The notes below the pieces were generated by a model. It had not been told where the DNA came from. It ran no database searches and saw nothing but the letters and a program-made list of their open reading frames with translations. From Exiguobacterium alkaliphilum 12/1 (lineage in GTDB: Bacteria; Bacillota; Bacilli; Exiguobacteriales; Exiguobacteriaceae), in contig NZ_JJMW01000032.1 of the NCBI RefSeq assembly GCF_000714435.1, forward strand, positions 1 through 64,000: a stretch of DNA of 64,000 nt. Reading direction: 5' to 3'. Position numbers and translations under genes: made by a program. Shown one piece after another: positions 29,220 to 38,068 of the stretch. Position 1 is the stretch's first letter. Each line of letters opens with the position of its first letter.

Positions 29220-29660
29220 TCAAATGATAGCGGATTCGCAAAAATTCTGCAAGCGGTTTTTATATTCTGGAGTCCATTCGACCGGACGACCGGATTTCGA
29301 CAAGTGCACGAGGCTCGTGCGCCCCGCGAACATGAGCTGTTCTCCATCATATGCCCCGTAATGAATATCACATGAAGTGTTTCCGACCGTCAAGACATTG
29401 GCATATACCTTGATCGATTGGCGCGGCATCACTTGGCGGACGTAATCGCACTGCGCGTCCGCCACGACGACGAACCCATCTTTCAATGAAAAACCTGTCG
29501 CCTCAAGCAACTCGATTCGCGCATCTTCGAAATAGATAAACGGAATCGTGTTATTCATGTGACCGTACGGGTCGCACTCCGAGAATCGGACTTTGACGTC
29601 TAGTGCGACCCCTGCTCTGACACGTGTTTCCCAATCGGCTTCGCGGAAGTATTTCGTCAT
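29220..29660 (-). CDS. 4HBT hotdog-fold acyl-CoA thioesterase, YsmA-like
   Basis: A 146-residue hotdog-fold thioesterase. The catalytic region SECDPYGHMNNTIPFIYFEDAR matches the YbgC/FadM-type signature with Asp and HMNN. The substrate is probably an acyl-CoA, chain length unknown. It follows sdhB by nine bases, as ysmA follows sdhB in B. subtilis. The GGGGAGCGG site before ATG is short-spaced. Confidence 0.85.
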   Translation of the reverse strand: MTKYFREADWETRVRAGVALDVKVRFSECDPYGHMNNTIPFIYFEDARIELLEATGFSLKDGFVVVADAQCDYVRQVMPRQSIKVYANVLTVGNTSCDIHYGAYDGEQLMFAGRTSLVHLSKSGRPVEWTPEYKNRLQNFCESAII

Positions 29661-29669
29661 CCGCTCCCC

Positions 29670-30470
29670 TTACGCCTCGACCGCAGAGCCGGTACGGCCC
29701 TTGTCGCTACCGAAGAACGATTTGAACGAGTGAAGCGTCGTCTGGCGGTTCATCGCGGCGATTGACGTCGTGAGCGGGATGCCTTTCGGGCAAACTTCGA
29801 CACAGTTTTGTGCGTTCCCGCACTGCATGATGCCGCCGTCTTCCATGAGCGCCTCGAGACGTTCTTCCGCGTGGAAGGCGCCGGTCGGGTGCGAGTTGAA
29901 GAGGCGGACTTGCGAGATGGCGGCCGGACCGATGAAGTTCGTCTTATCGTTGACGTTCGGGCACGCCTCGAGGCAGACACCGCACGTCATACATTTCGAC
30001 AACTCATACGCCCATTGACGCTTGTTCTCTGGCATCCGCGGTCCTGGACCGAGGTCGTACGTGCCATCGATCGGGACCCATGCCTTCACTTTTTTCAACG
30101 CGTCAAACATGCGCTGACGGTCGACTTGAAGGTCACGGACGACCGGGAACGTCTTCATCGGTGACAAACGGATCGGTTGCTCGAGCTTATCGACGAGTGC
30201 CGTACACGATTGGCGCGGTTTCCCGTTGATGATCATCGAGCAGGCGCCACATACTTCCTCGAGACAGTTCATGTCCCAGTTGATTGGCGTCGTCTTTTGG
30301 CCTTCGGCGTTCACCGGGTTCCGGCGAATCTCCATGAGCGCCGAGATGACGTTCATGTTCGGTCGGTAAGGTACCGTGAACTCTTCCGTATACGTCGGTT
30401 GATCCGGTCCATCTTGGCGTTCGATGATGAAGCGGATGTCTTTTTGGTCTGATTGCATTGGCGTCGTCAT
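29670..30470 (-). CDS. sdhB: Succinate dehydrogenase iron-sulfur subunit
   Basis: A 266-residue electron-transfer subunit of complex II. The [2Fe-2S] ligands lie in CLEEVCGACSMIINGKPRQSC. The C-terminal ferredoxin-like half has CMTCGVCLEACPN and CGNAQNCVEVCPKGIP for the [4Fe-4S] and [3Fe-4S] clusters. The start forms an ATGA overlap with the sdhA stop. Confidence 0.97.
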   Translation of the reverse strand: MTTPMQSDQKDIRFIIERQDGPDQPTYTEEFTVPYRPNMNVISALMEIRRNPVNAEGQKTTPINWDMNCLEEVCGACSMIINGKPRQSCTALVDKLEQPIRLSPMKTFPVVRDLQVDRQRMFDALKKVKAWVPIDGTYDLGPGPRMPENKRQWAYELSKCMTCGVCLEACPNVNDKTNFIGPAAISQVRLFNSHPTGAFHAEERLEALMEDGGIMQCGNAQNCVEVCPKGIPLTTSIAAMNRQTTLHSFKSFFGSDKGRTGSAVEA

Positions 30471-32224
30471 TTCGTCTTCGCCCCTTTCTTCGAGTAATCC
30501 CGTTTACGCGGCGGGATTAACGAAACGTCGATCTCTTCATACGAGATATCGACTTCCCCATTGTCATAGCGTGCCATCGTCGTCTTCATGAACTGCTCGT
30601 CATTCCGTTCCGGGAAGTCCGGCTTGTAATGGGCCCCACGGCTCTCGTCCCGCTTCAAAGCGCCGAGTGTGATGACGCGCGCGAGATCGAGCATGTGGTC
30701 GAGCTGTCGGATGAACGAGGCACCTTGGTTGCTCCAGCGGGCCGTATCGGTCGCGGAGATGTTATTGAAGCGTGCACGGAGTTCTTGAATCTTTTGGTCC
30801 GTCGCGATGAGCTTGTCGTTATAGCGGACGACCGTGACGTTGTCCGTCATGAGCTCACCGAGTTCACGGTGAATCTGATACGCGTTTTCCGTACCGTCCA
30901 TCGCGAGGATGTTGTTGAAGCGTTCAATCTCTTCGCGCTCGTTGAAGTTGAAGAGGGCTTCCGGTACGCTCTCGGTCGCTTGGTCGAGGCCACGCATGTA
31001 GCTGACCGCTGCGGGACCGGCTTCCATCCCGCCGTATACGGCCGAAAGAAGCGAGTTCGCGCCGAGACGGTTCGCACCGTGCATCGAGTAGTCGCATTCC
31101 CCTGCCGCGAACAGTCCAGGGATGTTCGTCATCTGGTCGTAATCGACCCAGAGTCCGCCCATCGAGTAGTGGACGGCCGGGAAGATTTTCATCGGCACTT
31201 TCCGTGGGTCGTCGCCGACGAACTTCTCATAAATCTCGAGGATGCCGCCGAGCTTGATGTCGAGCTCTTTCGAGTCTTTGTGCGACAAGTCGAGGTACAC
31301 CATGTTCTCGCCGTTGACGCCGAGCTTCTGGTTGACGCAGACGTCAAAGATCTCACGCGTCGCGATGTCACGCGGCACGAGGTTTCCGTAGGCCGGATAC
31401 TTCTCTTCAAGGAAGTACCAAGGCTTCCCGTCTTTATACGTCCAGACACGTCCACCTTCACCGCGCGCCGACTCACTCATGAGACGAAGCTTGTCGTCCC
31501 CTGGAATCGCCGTCGGGTGGATTTGGATGAACTCGCCGTTCGCATAGACCGCGCCTTGACGATACACCGCCCCGGCCGCTTGCCCGGTGTTGATGACCGA
31601 GTTCGTCGATTTGCCGAAGATAACACCCGGGCCGCCTGTCGCGAGGATGACCGCATCCGATGGGAACGCTTTAATCTCCATCGAACGAAGATCTTGACAG
31701 ACCGCACCGCGGCAGACGCCCGCCTCGTCGATGATGGCCCGGAGGAACTCCCAGCCTTCATACTTCTCGACGAGCCCTTGCGCCTCATAGCGACGAACCT
31801 GCTCGTCTAGTGCATACAAGAGCTGTTGCCCCGTCGTCGCACCGGCATACGCCGTGCGGTGGTGGAGCGTGCCGCCGAAGCGACGGAAGTCAAGAAGACC
31901 TTCCGGCGTCCGGTTGAACATGACGCCCATCCGGTCGAACATGTGGATGATTTTCGGTGCCGCTTCTGCCATCTTTTGGACAGGCGGTTGGTTGGCAAGG
32001 AAGTCGCCCCCATAAACCGTGTCATCGAAGTGTTGCCAAGGAGAATCCCCTTCCCCTTTCGTGTTGACGGCCCCGTTGATGCCGCCCTGTGCACAAACCG
32101 AATGTGAACGCTTGACCGGTACAAGCGAGAATAATTTAACCGGAACACCCATCTCAGCCGACTTGATCGTCGCCATGAGTCCAGCCAGACCGCCACCGAT
32201 GACGATCAAACTTTGATTTGCCAT
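30467..32224 (-). CDS. sdhA: Succinate dehydrogenase flavoprotein subunit
   Basis: A 585-residue catalytic subunit with covalent FAD that oxidises succinate to fumarate. GGGLAGLMATIKSAE is the dinucleotide-binding motif. RSHSVCAQGGINGA is the FAD-attachment region with its histidine, and HGANRLGANSLLSAVYGG is the C-terminal FAD motif. AGGGGGAA precedes the ATG. Middle gene of sdhCAB. Confidence 0.97.
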   Translation of the reverse strand: MANQSLIVIGGGLAGLMATIKSAEMGVPVKLFSLVPVKRSHSVCAQGGINGAVNTKGEGDSPWQHFDDTVYGGDFLANQPPVQKMAEAAPKIIHMFDRMGVMFNRTPEGLLDFRRFGGTLHHRTAYAGATTGQQLLYALDEQVRRYEAQGLVEKYEGWEFLRAIIDEAGVCRGAVCQDLRSMEIKAFPSDAVILATGGPGVIFGKSTNSVINTGQAAGAVYRQGAVYANGEFIQIHPTAIPGDDKLRLMSESARGEGGRVWTYKDGKPWYFLEEKYPAYGNLVPRDIATREIFDVCVNQKLGVNGENMVYLDLSHKDSKELDIKLGGILEIYEKFVGDDPRKVPMKIFPAVHYSMGGLWVDYDQMTNIPGLFAAGECDYSMHGANRLGANSLLSAVYGGMEAGPAAVSYMRGLDQATESVPEALFNFNEREEIERFNNILAMDGTENAYQIHRELGELMTDNVTVVRYNDKLIATDQKIQELRARFNNISATDTARWSNQGASFIRQLDHMLDLARVITLGALKRDESRGAHYKPDFPERNDEQFMKTTMARYDNGEVDISYEEIDVSLIPPRKRDYSKKGAKTK

Positions 32225-32239
32225 GTAAAATTCCCCCTA

Positions 32240-32857
32240 TTACAAGATGCCGGCGAACGTCAAGATTGAACGAAGTCCGACAAAAGATAGTGCCAAGAAC
32301 ACGGCACCTGACACGTAGCTCATGAAACGTTGCGAGCGCGGTGACTGTGTGATGCCCCACGTGATTGCAAACGACCAAAGTCCGTTCGCGAAGTGGAACG
32401 TAGCCGAGAGAATCCCGACTATGTAGAAGATGAGCATGAGCGGGTTGTCGACGATGTTTTGCATCATCTCCGCGTTGACCTCGACGCCGCGCATCTTCGC
32501 CAAGCGCGTTTCCCAAACGTGCCACGCGATGAAGATGACGAGGAAGACGCCTGTGAAGCGTTGTAGAATATACATCCAGTTGCGGGCGTATGAGTATCGG
32601 TTCGAGTTGATCGACCCGAGGAACGCATAATAGACGCCGTACACACCGTGGAAAATCATCGGCAAGGCGATGATCGTCACTTCAAGGAAGTATAAATACG
32701 GTAAGCTCTCCATGAATTTTGCTGCCTTGTTGAACGACTCCACCCCATCGACGATATAGTAGTTGACCGACAAGTGAACGATCAAAAACAAGCCGATTGG
32801 GATGACCCCAAGTAGCGAATGGACTTTACGACTGAAATAGTCACGACGCGTTGCCAT
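32240..32857 (-). CDS. sdhC: Succinate dehydrogenase cytochrome b558 subunit
   Basis: A 205-residue membrane anchor with five predicted helices and heme-ligand histidines (VHLSVNYYIVDG, FHGVYGVYY, WHVWETRLAK, FHFANGLWSF). It matches the B. subtilis single-anchor type that binds two b hemes. The start at 32857 (MATRRDYFSRK) follows AGGGGGAAC; an upstream extension of the open frame lacks a site. First gene of the sdh operon. Confidence 0.95.
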   Translation of the reverse strand: MATRRDYFSRKVHSLLGVIPIGLFLIVHLSVNYYIVDGVESFNKAAKFMESLPYLYFLEVTIIALPMIFHGVYGVYYAFLGSINSNRYSYARNWMYILQRFTGVFLVIFIAWHVWETRLAKMRGVEVNAEMMQNIVDNPLMLIFYIVGILSATFHFANGLWSFAITWGITQSPRSQRFMSYVSGAVFLALSFVGLRSILTFAGIL

Positions 32858-32899
32858 TCTAGTTCCCCCTTTGTCCGAGCACTTGGCTCGTTTTGTAAA

Positions 32900-32914
32900 T
32901 AAAAGCGTTTTCAA
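32900..32914 (-). promoter_or_regulatory. Near-consensus cre site upstream of sdhC
   Basis: TTGAAAACGCTTTTA on the minus strand matches the CcpA cre consensus WTGNAANCGNWNNCW except at one position (T for C near the 3' end). It lies 43-57 bases before the sdhC start. CcpA control of sdh is inference. Confidence 0.45.
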
Positions 32915-33012
32915 ATCTAAATATAGCTTTCTGACTCCTATTCTACTCTTGTGAAAATTGTATGACAAGACAACCGGACGGATTTCCGGCACATTCTTTT
33001 CGAAAAATCCCG

Positions 33013-33041
33013 GTGACCAAATCCCAATTCGTCGTTATAAT
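33013..33041 (+). promoter_or_regulatory. Promoter of the yslB-like gene
   Basis: GTGACC, 17-base spacer, TATAAT; 31 bases before the start codon. Confidence 0.55.
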
Positions 33042-33071
33042 GGTATAGAGAGATTGGAGTGATGGAAGAAG

Positions 33072-33473
33072 ATGGAAACTATGAGCCAACCCACTTTCGC
33101 GATTGAATTGTTGCGCGATTATGTGTTGACAGACTTGCTTGGTGAAGACTACGGCCAAGTCATCTATTGGGCCGGTAAACGGGTCGCCCGAAAGTTCCCG
33201 GTTATGCCAGACGATGAACTCGTCGCATTTTTCGAGGAAGCCGGATGGGGGCAATTGACGCTTGTGAAAGAAAAAGGAAGTAAGTTCTCGTTCGAACTCG
33301 TTCCGCCTCCTTCGACACAGCAAAAAGCGACCGGTTATTATCAGCTCGAGGCGGGCTTTTTAGCCGAACAGATCGCCGGGCGTCTCCAATATGTCGCTGA
33401 AGGCTTCGCCGAGCCGGCACGCCAAACCGTCCACATCACCGTCCAATTAGACCGAAAAGATTCGTACGAATGA
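33072..33473 (+). CDS. yslB: YslB-like protein (DUF2507)
   Basis: A 133-residue protein of the DUF2507/YslB family, with a core resembling the V4R heme/small-molecule sensing fold (RDYVLTDLLGEDYGQVIYWAGKRVARKF). Function not settled. It lies between sdhC and uvrC as in B. subtilis, though lysC is absent and uvrC is convergent here. The start at 33072 follows GGAAGAAG. Confidence 0.85.
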   Translation: METMSQPTFAIELLRDYVLTDLLGEDYGQVIYWAGKRVARKFPVMPDDELVAFFEEAGWGQLTLVKEKGSKFSFELVPPPSTQQKATGYYQLEAGFLAEQIAGRLQYVAEGFAEPARQTVHITVQLDRKDSYE

Positions 33474-33474
33474 C

Positions 33475-33511
33475 GAAGAGCCGATGCGATTTTCCGCATC
33501 GGCTCTTTCTT
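33475..33511. terminator. Bidirectional terminator between yslB and uvrC
   Basis: AGAGCCGATGCG and CGCATCGGCTCT form a perfect 12-pair stem with a six-base loop; T-rich tails flank it. It serves both convergent genes. Confidence 0.85.
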
Positions 33512-35294
33512 ATTCATCGGTCTCCTCATGCACATGCTCGAGCACTTTCTCTGCCAACTTCTCCGGCAGTCCCGCTTCTTTTAACTGTTCGAGTGAGGCG
33601 AGGCGAATCTGTTTCATCGACCCGAAATGTCGAATCAATTGTTGGCGCCGTTTCGGCCCGACCCCCGGAATATCGTCGAGCACCGATTTCGTCATCTTTT
33701 TCGTCCGCAGGCTGCGGTGGAACGTGATGGCGAAACGGTGGACCTCGTCTTGCATCCGCTGCAACAGATAGAACGCGCTCGAGCGCGAGTTCAGTTCGAC
33801 GATGCCGCCACCCTCCCCGAACAAGAGTTGGCTCGTCCGGTGTCGGTCGTCTTTTTTGAGCGAGCCGACCGGTAAGTCGAGTCCGAACTCGTTCTGGAGC
33901 ACATCGAGGGCGGCGTTCAATTGTCCGATGCCCCCATCAATCAACAGCAAGTCCGGCAAGCGCTTCTCCTCGGTCAACAGCCGACGGAACCGACGGCGGA
34001 CGACTTCGCGCATCGTCTCGTAGTCATCCGGCCCTTGGACGGTGCGAATCTTGTACTTCCGGTACTCTTTCTTGAGCGGCTTGCCGTCCTCGAAGACGAC
34101 GAGCGCCGAGACGGCGTCGCTTCCTTGGATGTTGGCGTTGTCGATGATGTCGACGCGCGACAAGTTCGGGATGCCAATCGCCTCACCGAGCTCGCGCATC
34201 GCCAGGAGCGTCCGCTCTTCGTCGCGGGCGAGCAACTCGAACTTCTCGTTCAACGCGATTTCCGCGTTCTTCGTCGCCAAGGCGAGCAGTTGCCGTTTCG
34301 CTCCCCGTTTCGGCTGCATCACTTTCGTGCCGATCGCATCAACCAACAAGTCGACGCGGACGATTTCAGGGACAAGCACTTCTTTTGGCACGACGTTCTG
34401 TTCGTAGAACTGGACGATGAAACTCTCGAGCTCTTCGGACGGTTCCCCGTGGAGCGGGAAGAGGGAGACGTCACGCTCAATCATCTTGCCGCCACGCATA
34501 TAGAACACTTGGACACACATCCAGCCCCGGTCGAGCGTGTAGCCGAACACGTCGCGCGCGGTCGGGTCGGCCGTGATCATATTCTGTTTGTTCATAATCG
34601 ATTCGACGGCCCGGATTTGGTCACGGAGCTCGGCGGCACGCTCGAACTGCATCTCCTCGGCGGCCTTCCCCATATCGATCTCGAGCTTGGCGAGCGTCTC
34701 GGCCGTCTCCCCGTTCAAGAACCGGCGAATCTCTTGGACGATCGCTTTCTGGTCGTCCGTATCGACGGCGAGCTCACACGGCCCGAGGCATTGTCCGATA
34801 TGGTAATACAGGCAGAGCTTACGTGGCATCGGCTGACACTTCCTTAGCGGGTACAGCTTGTCGAGAAGACGCTTCGTCTCGTTCGCGGCATAGGCGTTCG
34901 GATACGGGCCGAAATAATAGCCGCCGTCCTTCTTCAACTTCCGTGTCGTCAGTAGGCGCGGGTACGGCTCGTTCGTGATTTTGATATACGGGTATGTCTT
35001 ATCGTCTTTCAACCGGATGTTGTATTTCGGGTCGTGCTTTTTGATGAGCGTCATCTCGAGCAGGAGCGCCTCGAGCTCGCTCGCCGTGACGATGTATTCA
35101 AAGTCGCGAATCTCAGCGACGAGACGCATCGTCTTGATGTCGTGCGCCCCCGTGAAGTAGGAGCGGACCCGGTTCTTCAAGTTCTTCGCTTTCCCGACGT
35201 AGATGACCTCGCCGTACTCGTTCTTATGCAAGTAACAGCCGGGGTCGTCCGGGAGGAGCGCCAATTTATGTTTAATGTGGTCAGTTTGACTCAA
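33510..35294 (-). CDS. uvrC: Excinuclease ABC subunit C
   Basis: A 594-residue nucleotide-excision-repair nuclease that makes both incisions with UvrAB. Domains: GIY-YIG nuclease ([21 protein letters not shown] at about 18-38), a UVR motif near 200, the central UvrC RNase H-like half, and helix-hairpin-helix motifs at the C-terminus ([18 protein letters not shown]). The start is TTG at 35294 behind GAGGTGA with a six-base spacer. Confidence 0.97.
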   Translation of the reverse strand: MSQTDHIKHKLALLPDDPGCYLHKNEYGEVIYVGKAKNLKNRVRSYFTGAHDIKTMRLVAEIRDFEYIVTASELEALLLEMTLIKKHDPKYNIRLKDDKTYPYIKITNEPYPRLLTTRKLKKDGGYYFGPYPNAYAANETKRLLDKLYPLRKCQPMPRKLCLYYHIGQCLGPCELAVDTDDQKAIVQEIRRFLNGETAETLAKLEIDMGKAAEEMQFERAAELRDQIRAVESIMNKQNMITADPTARDVFGYTLDRGWMCVQVFYMRGGKMIERDVSLFPLHGEPSEELESFIVQFYEQNVVPKEVLVPEIVRVDLLVDAIGTKVMQPKRGAKRQLLALATKNAEIALNEKFELLARDEERTLLAMRELGEAIGIPNLSRVDIIDNANIQGSDAVSALVVFEDGKPLKKEYRKYKIRTVQGPDDYETMREVVRRRFRRLLTEEKRLPDLLLIDGGIGQLNAALDVLQNEFGLDLPVGSLKKDDRHRTSQLLFGEGGGIVELNSRSSAFYLLQRMQDEVHRFAITFHRSLRTKKMTKSVLDDIPGVGPKRRQQLIRHFGSMKQIRLASLEQLKEAGLPEKLAEKVLEHVHEETDE

Positions 35295-35366
35295 GTTCGG
35301 TCACCTCAGTTTAGCTTCCTCGAGGACGGGAAAAATATGGTGAAGTCTTCGAGGGAGGGAATGGTT

Positions 35367-36680
35367 ATGAAACGGTATGACGTCATCATTATTGGGAGCG
35401 GCTCGGCCGCGAGCCAAGCGGCAAATATTTTACGTGACGCCGGTAAAGAGATTGCCATCGTCGAGAATTGGACGTTCGGCGGGACGTGCCCGCAACGCGG
35501 CTGCGACCCGAAAAAGATGCTCGCGGAAGGCGCGGAACTCGTAGCCCGGGTCGACCAGATAAAGACGCTCGGCGTCAACGGTGAGATCACACTCGACTGG
35601 GCGACGTTCAAGCGTCGCGTCGATGAATATCGTTTCGCGGTCCCGACGACGAAGACGCACAACTGGAGAGAGCACGGCATCGATTTATTCGAAGGCGAAC
35701 CCCACTTCATCGATGAGGACTCGATTGTCATCAACGGACATGAGATTTCGGCTCATCATTTTATCATCGCGACCGGTCTCATTCCCCGCCCGCTCGACAT
35801 CCCGGGCGGGGAGCACGCCATCACGAGCGACGATGTTTTCGACCTCGCGTCGTTGCCTGCGCACGTGAGTATCGTCGGGGCCGGTTATATCGCGTTCGAG
35901 TTCGCCCATATTCTGCGGCGGTTCGGTTGCGACGTCACGCTACTCGTCCGCTCACGCGCCTTAAAGGCGTTCGACCGGAACGTCGTGAAGCGGCTCATCG
36001 ATGAGACCGAGCGCATCGGGATTGACGTCCGTTATGGTGTCGAGCCGAGCGCGCTCGACGGGGACGTATTGACGTTGTCTGATGACTCTACCCTTCACGG
36101 GCTCGTCCTTAACGCGTCGGGCCGCATCCCGAGCATCGAGCGGCTCCATCTCGAGGCGGCCGGCGTCAGAGCCGACCACGACGGGATTCGCGTCAACGCC
36201 TATTTGCAGACATCGAACCCGAACATCTACGCCGCCGGGGACGTCAGCGCGAGCGACAACCCGCCGCTCACACCGTTCGCCGGGCAAGAAGGACGGATCG
36301 CCGCCTTGAACCTCTTGCGAGGAAACACCCGCCCGTTTCCGGAGCGGCCGGCGCCGACGGTCGTGTTCACATCGCCGCCGATCGCCAAGGTCGGTCTGAC
36401 GGTCGAGGAGGCGAAAGCGAACGGAATCGATTTCGAATGCAAAGACATCGACTTGTCCCACTTTTTGACGTATGAACGCATCCATGACGAGACGGCGTTC
36501 TCGCGCGTCCTGCTCAGCCGTGACGGCCATGTACTCGGCGCCCACTTAATTGGCCAGCACGCGCCGGAACTGATTAACCTGTTCTCTTTCATTATACAGA
36601 ACAACATGACCCATCAACACGTCAAACACTTGCAGTTCGCCTATCCGACGTCAGCGTCCGACTTGAGCTTCTTACTATGA
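35367..36680 (+). CDS. FAD-dependent disulfide oxidoreductase of the glutathione reductase type
   Basis: A 437-residue pyridine nucleotide-disulfide oxidoreductase. It has GSGSAASQAANILRDAG (FAD), the redox disulfide GTCPQRGCDPKKML, a second dinucleotide motif VGAGYIAFEFAHILRRFG (NAD(P)H), and ASGRIPSIERL with AAGDVSA. The C-terminal active-site region reads AYPTSASD where classic enzymes have HPT, so the catalytic histidine may be replaced and the substrate is uncertain. The start ATG at 35367 is seven bases after AGGGAGGG; ATG at 35361 is too close. Divergent from uvrC. Confidence 0.87.
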   Translation: MKRYDVIIIGSGSAASQAANILRDAGKEIAIVENWTFGGTCPQRGCDPKKMLAEGAELVARVDQIKTLGVNGEITLDWATFKRRVDEYRFAVPTTKTHNWREHGIDLFEGEPHFIDEDSIVINGHEISAHHFIIATGLIPRPLDIPGGEHAITSDDVFDLASLPAHVSIVGAGYIAFEFAHILRRFGCDVTLLVRSRALKAFDRNVVKRLIDETERIGIDVRYGVEPSALDGDVLTLSDDSTLHGLVLNASGRIPSIERLHLEAAGVRADHDGIRVNAYLQTSNPNIYAAGDVSASDNPPLTPFAGQEGRIAALNLLRGNTRPFPERPAPTVVFTSPPIAKVGLTVEEAKANGIDFECKDIDLSHFLTYERIHDETAFSRVLLSRDGHVLGAHLIGQHAPELINLFSFIIQNNMTHQHVKHLQFAYPTSASDLSFLL

Positions 36681-36692
36681 GACCACGTAAAA

Positions 36693-36714
36693 AAGACTCG
36701 CCGCGGCGAGTCTT
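36693..36714. repeat. Palindromic hairpin, copy 1
   Basis: The palindrome GACTCGCCGCGGCGAGTC is flanked by A/T runs. The T run is on the minus strand, so it can terminate minus-strand transcription as well as end the oxidoreductase transcript. An identical copy lies at 36915-36940. Confidence 0.75.
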
Positions 36715-36723
36715 AAATCGGTT

Positions 36724-36765
36724 GACGAATCCATTCGCACATCGCGACCTGATTCGTCTTTTTTT
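36724..36765 (+). terminator. Terminator-like hairpin in the intergenic repeat
   Basis: GACGAATC and GATTCGTC form a perfect eight-pair stem with a 19-base loop, followed by seven T on the plus strand. Confidence 0.55.
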
Positions 36766-36793
36766 GTAAACACATCAAAGCGTCCTGTCCTCT

Positions 36794-36860
36794 GCAGGAA
36801 AGCAATCCAACGGAGACCCAGCAGTGACGTTAGTCGCGATGCGGCTCCGGGATTGCCTGC
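36794..36860. repeat. Long imperfect palindrome in the intergenic region
   Basis: GCAGG, CAATCC and CGGAG on the left pair exactly with CTCCG, GGATTG and CCTGC on the right, with two small bulges, making a 16-pair stem and a loop of about 29 bases. The look (GCTTTCCGCAGG ... GGGTCTCC ... TTTCCTGCAG on the minus strand) resembles dispersed non-coding repeats of Bacillaceae; that parallel is from memory. The 263-base gap between the oxidoreductase gene and mrpG holds only this element and the other hairpins listed. Confidence 0.6.
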
Positions 36861-36914
36861 GGAAAGCATGGGCGCCAGAAGGACGAGCGCTTCGATCGAT
36901 GTTCGCCAACAAGC

Positions 36915-36940
36915 AAAAGACTCGCCGCGGCGAGTCTTTT
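36915..36940. terminator. Palindromic hairpin, copy 2; terminator of the mrp operon
   Basis: The same palindrome as at 36693 with four A before and four T after, just past the mrpG stop. Works on either strand. Confidence 0.8.
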
Positions 36941-36942
36941 CG

Positions 36943-37302
36943 TTATTCCAATCCTTTGTCCTTGTCTTCCTTCAATGCGTCTTGGAGTGAGTCCTTCCAG
37001 AGCGGCACGCCTTTCGTATGCGCCGCCCGGGCAATCAAATGTCCGCCGACGGGGGCCGTCAACAAGACGAAGAACAACCCGAGCAAGAGCCGTGCATCGA
37101 AGACGCGTTGGTCGACCCAGACGTGGAGCACGGCCGCGAACAAGACGAACATGACACCGAGTGTCGCCGACTTCGACGCCGCGTGTGTACGCGAGTAGAT
37201 GTCAGGCAGACGGAGAAGGCCGATCGCCGCGACGACCGTGAAGAACACCCCGATGACCGTGAAGACGCCGGTCAAAATATCAAAGATCATTGTCGCGGTC
37301 AT
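36943..37302 (-). CDS. mrpG: Na+/H+ antiporter subunit MrpG
   Basis: A 119-residue small membrane subunit with three predicted helices. The segment FTVVAAIGLLRLPDIYSRTHAASKSATLG is typical of MnhG/MrpG. It is the last gene of the operon and overlaps mrpF by 23 bases. The tail is charged and cytoplasmic (KDSLQDALKEDKDKGLE). Confidence 0.94.
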   Translation of the reverse strand: MTATMIFDILTGVFTVIGVFFTVVAAIGLLRLPDIYSRTHAASKSATLGVMFVLFAAVLHVWVDQRVFDARLLLGLFFVLLTAPVGGHLIARAAHTKGVPLWKDSLQDALKEDKDKGLE

Positions 37303-37579
37303 GATGGATGATTGCTCCTCTCTCTAGGTATTTCGAGAACGCCACCGTCCCGATGAAAGCAAGGATACTCAGTAAGAGGATAACCTCGAAGAACATCGTC
37401 GTGTCGAGCAGAATCGACAATAACGCGACGACCGAGATGAGCGCGATCCCAATCGAGTCAAGGGCGATGACGCGATCCGGCGTCGTCGGCCCTTTCACGA
37501 CCCGATACAGCATGAACAACATCGCGATGACAAGGATGGCGAGTGAGATGTAGATTAAGATGTCTAACCAATGCATCAT
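37280..37579 (-). CDS. mrpF: Na+/H+ antiporter subunit MrpF
   Basis: A 99-residue three-helix membrane subunit. FMLYRVVKGPTTPDRVIALDSIG is the family signature. The start overlaps the mrpE stop; the second codon is also ATG, so the exact start may be one codon later. Confidence 0.94.
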   Translation of the reverse strand: MMHWLDILIYISLAILVIAMLFMLYRVVKGPTTPDRVIALDSIGIALISVVALLSILLDTTMFFEVILLLSILAFIGTVAFSKYLERGAIIHHDRDNDL

Positions 37580-38061
37580 TCCGTCGCCTCCTTAATGCTA
37601 GATTCAAAGTTTTCGTAAATGTCTCGTTTGAGTGCCTCTTTATCCGGCATATGGAGCGCATGGATATAGAGGATCTTACTATCTTGCGACACTTGGACGA
37701 CGAGCGTCCCTGGCGTCAATGAGATGAGCATCGACAACAGGCTGATCTTCCAGCCCGATTTGAGCGACGTCTCGTACCGGAAAATCCCGGGTTGAATCTC
37801 GAGCTTCGGACTGAGGACGAGGCGCAACACCTCGAAGTTCGCCATGACGAGCTCACGTGAGAAGATGAGGAGTAGCTTAAACAGCTTAATCACTCGCATG
37901 AAATAAAAGTTTGTCCCTGTTTCACGGAAGAAGCGGCGCATCATGAAGATGACGAGCAATCCGAGAATATATCCAATCAGGAACCCATACGTCGTGAACG
38001 ATCCCGTGAGGAACATCCAGATGAACGCCAAGAAAAAGTTAATCAATATTTGATAGGCCAT
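37576..38061 (-). CDS. mrpE: Na+/H+ antiporter subunit MrpE
   Basis: A 161-residue subunit with two or three membrane helices at the N-terminus (NFFLAFIWMFLTGSFTTYGFLIGYILGL), then a cytoplasmic domain with LISLTPGTLVVQVSQDSKILYIHAL, typical of MnhE. It starts seven bases after mrpD behind GGAGTGA. Confidence 0.94.
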   Translation of the reverse strand: MAYQILINFFLAFIWMFLTGSFTTYGFLIGYILGLLVIFMMRRFFRETGTNFYFMRVIKLFKLLLIFSRELVMANFEVLRLVLSPKLEIQPGIFRYETSLKSGWKISLLSMLISLTPGTLVVQVSQDSKILYIHALHMPDKEALKRDIYENFESSIKEATE

Positions 38062-38068
38062 CTTATAG

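Noticed and set aside
30629-31810. Open frame of 393 codons on the plus strand
   Set aside because: It is antisense to all of sdhA, has no ribosome site, and a skewed Val/Arg/Asp composition typical of high-GC shadow frames.
33921-34847. Open frame of 308 codons on the plus strand
   Set aside because: Antisense to uvrC with shadow-type composition and no start signal.
36675-36869. Small minus-strand frame of 64 codons in the intergenic repeat
   Set aside because: It is made of the imperfect palindrome and hairpins and has no convincing ribosome site; better read as non-coding.
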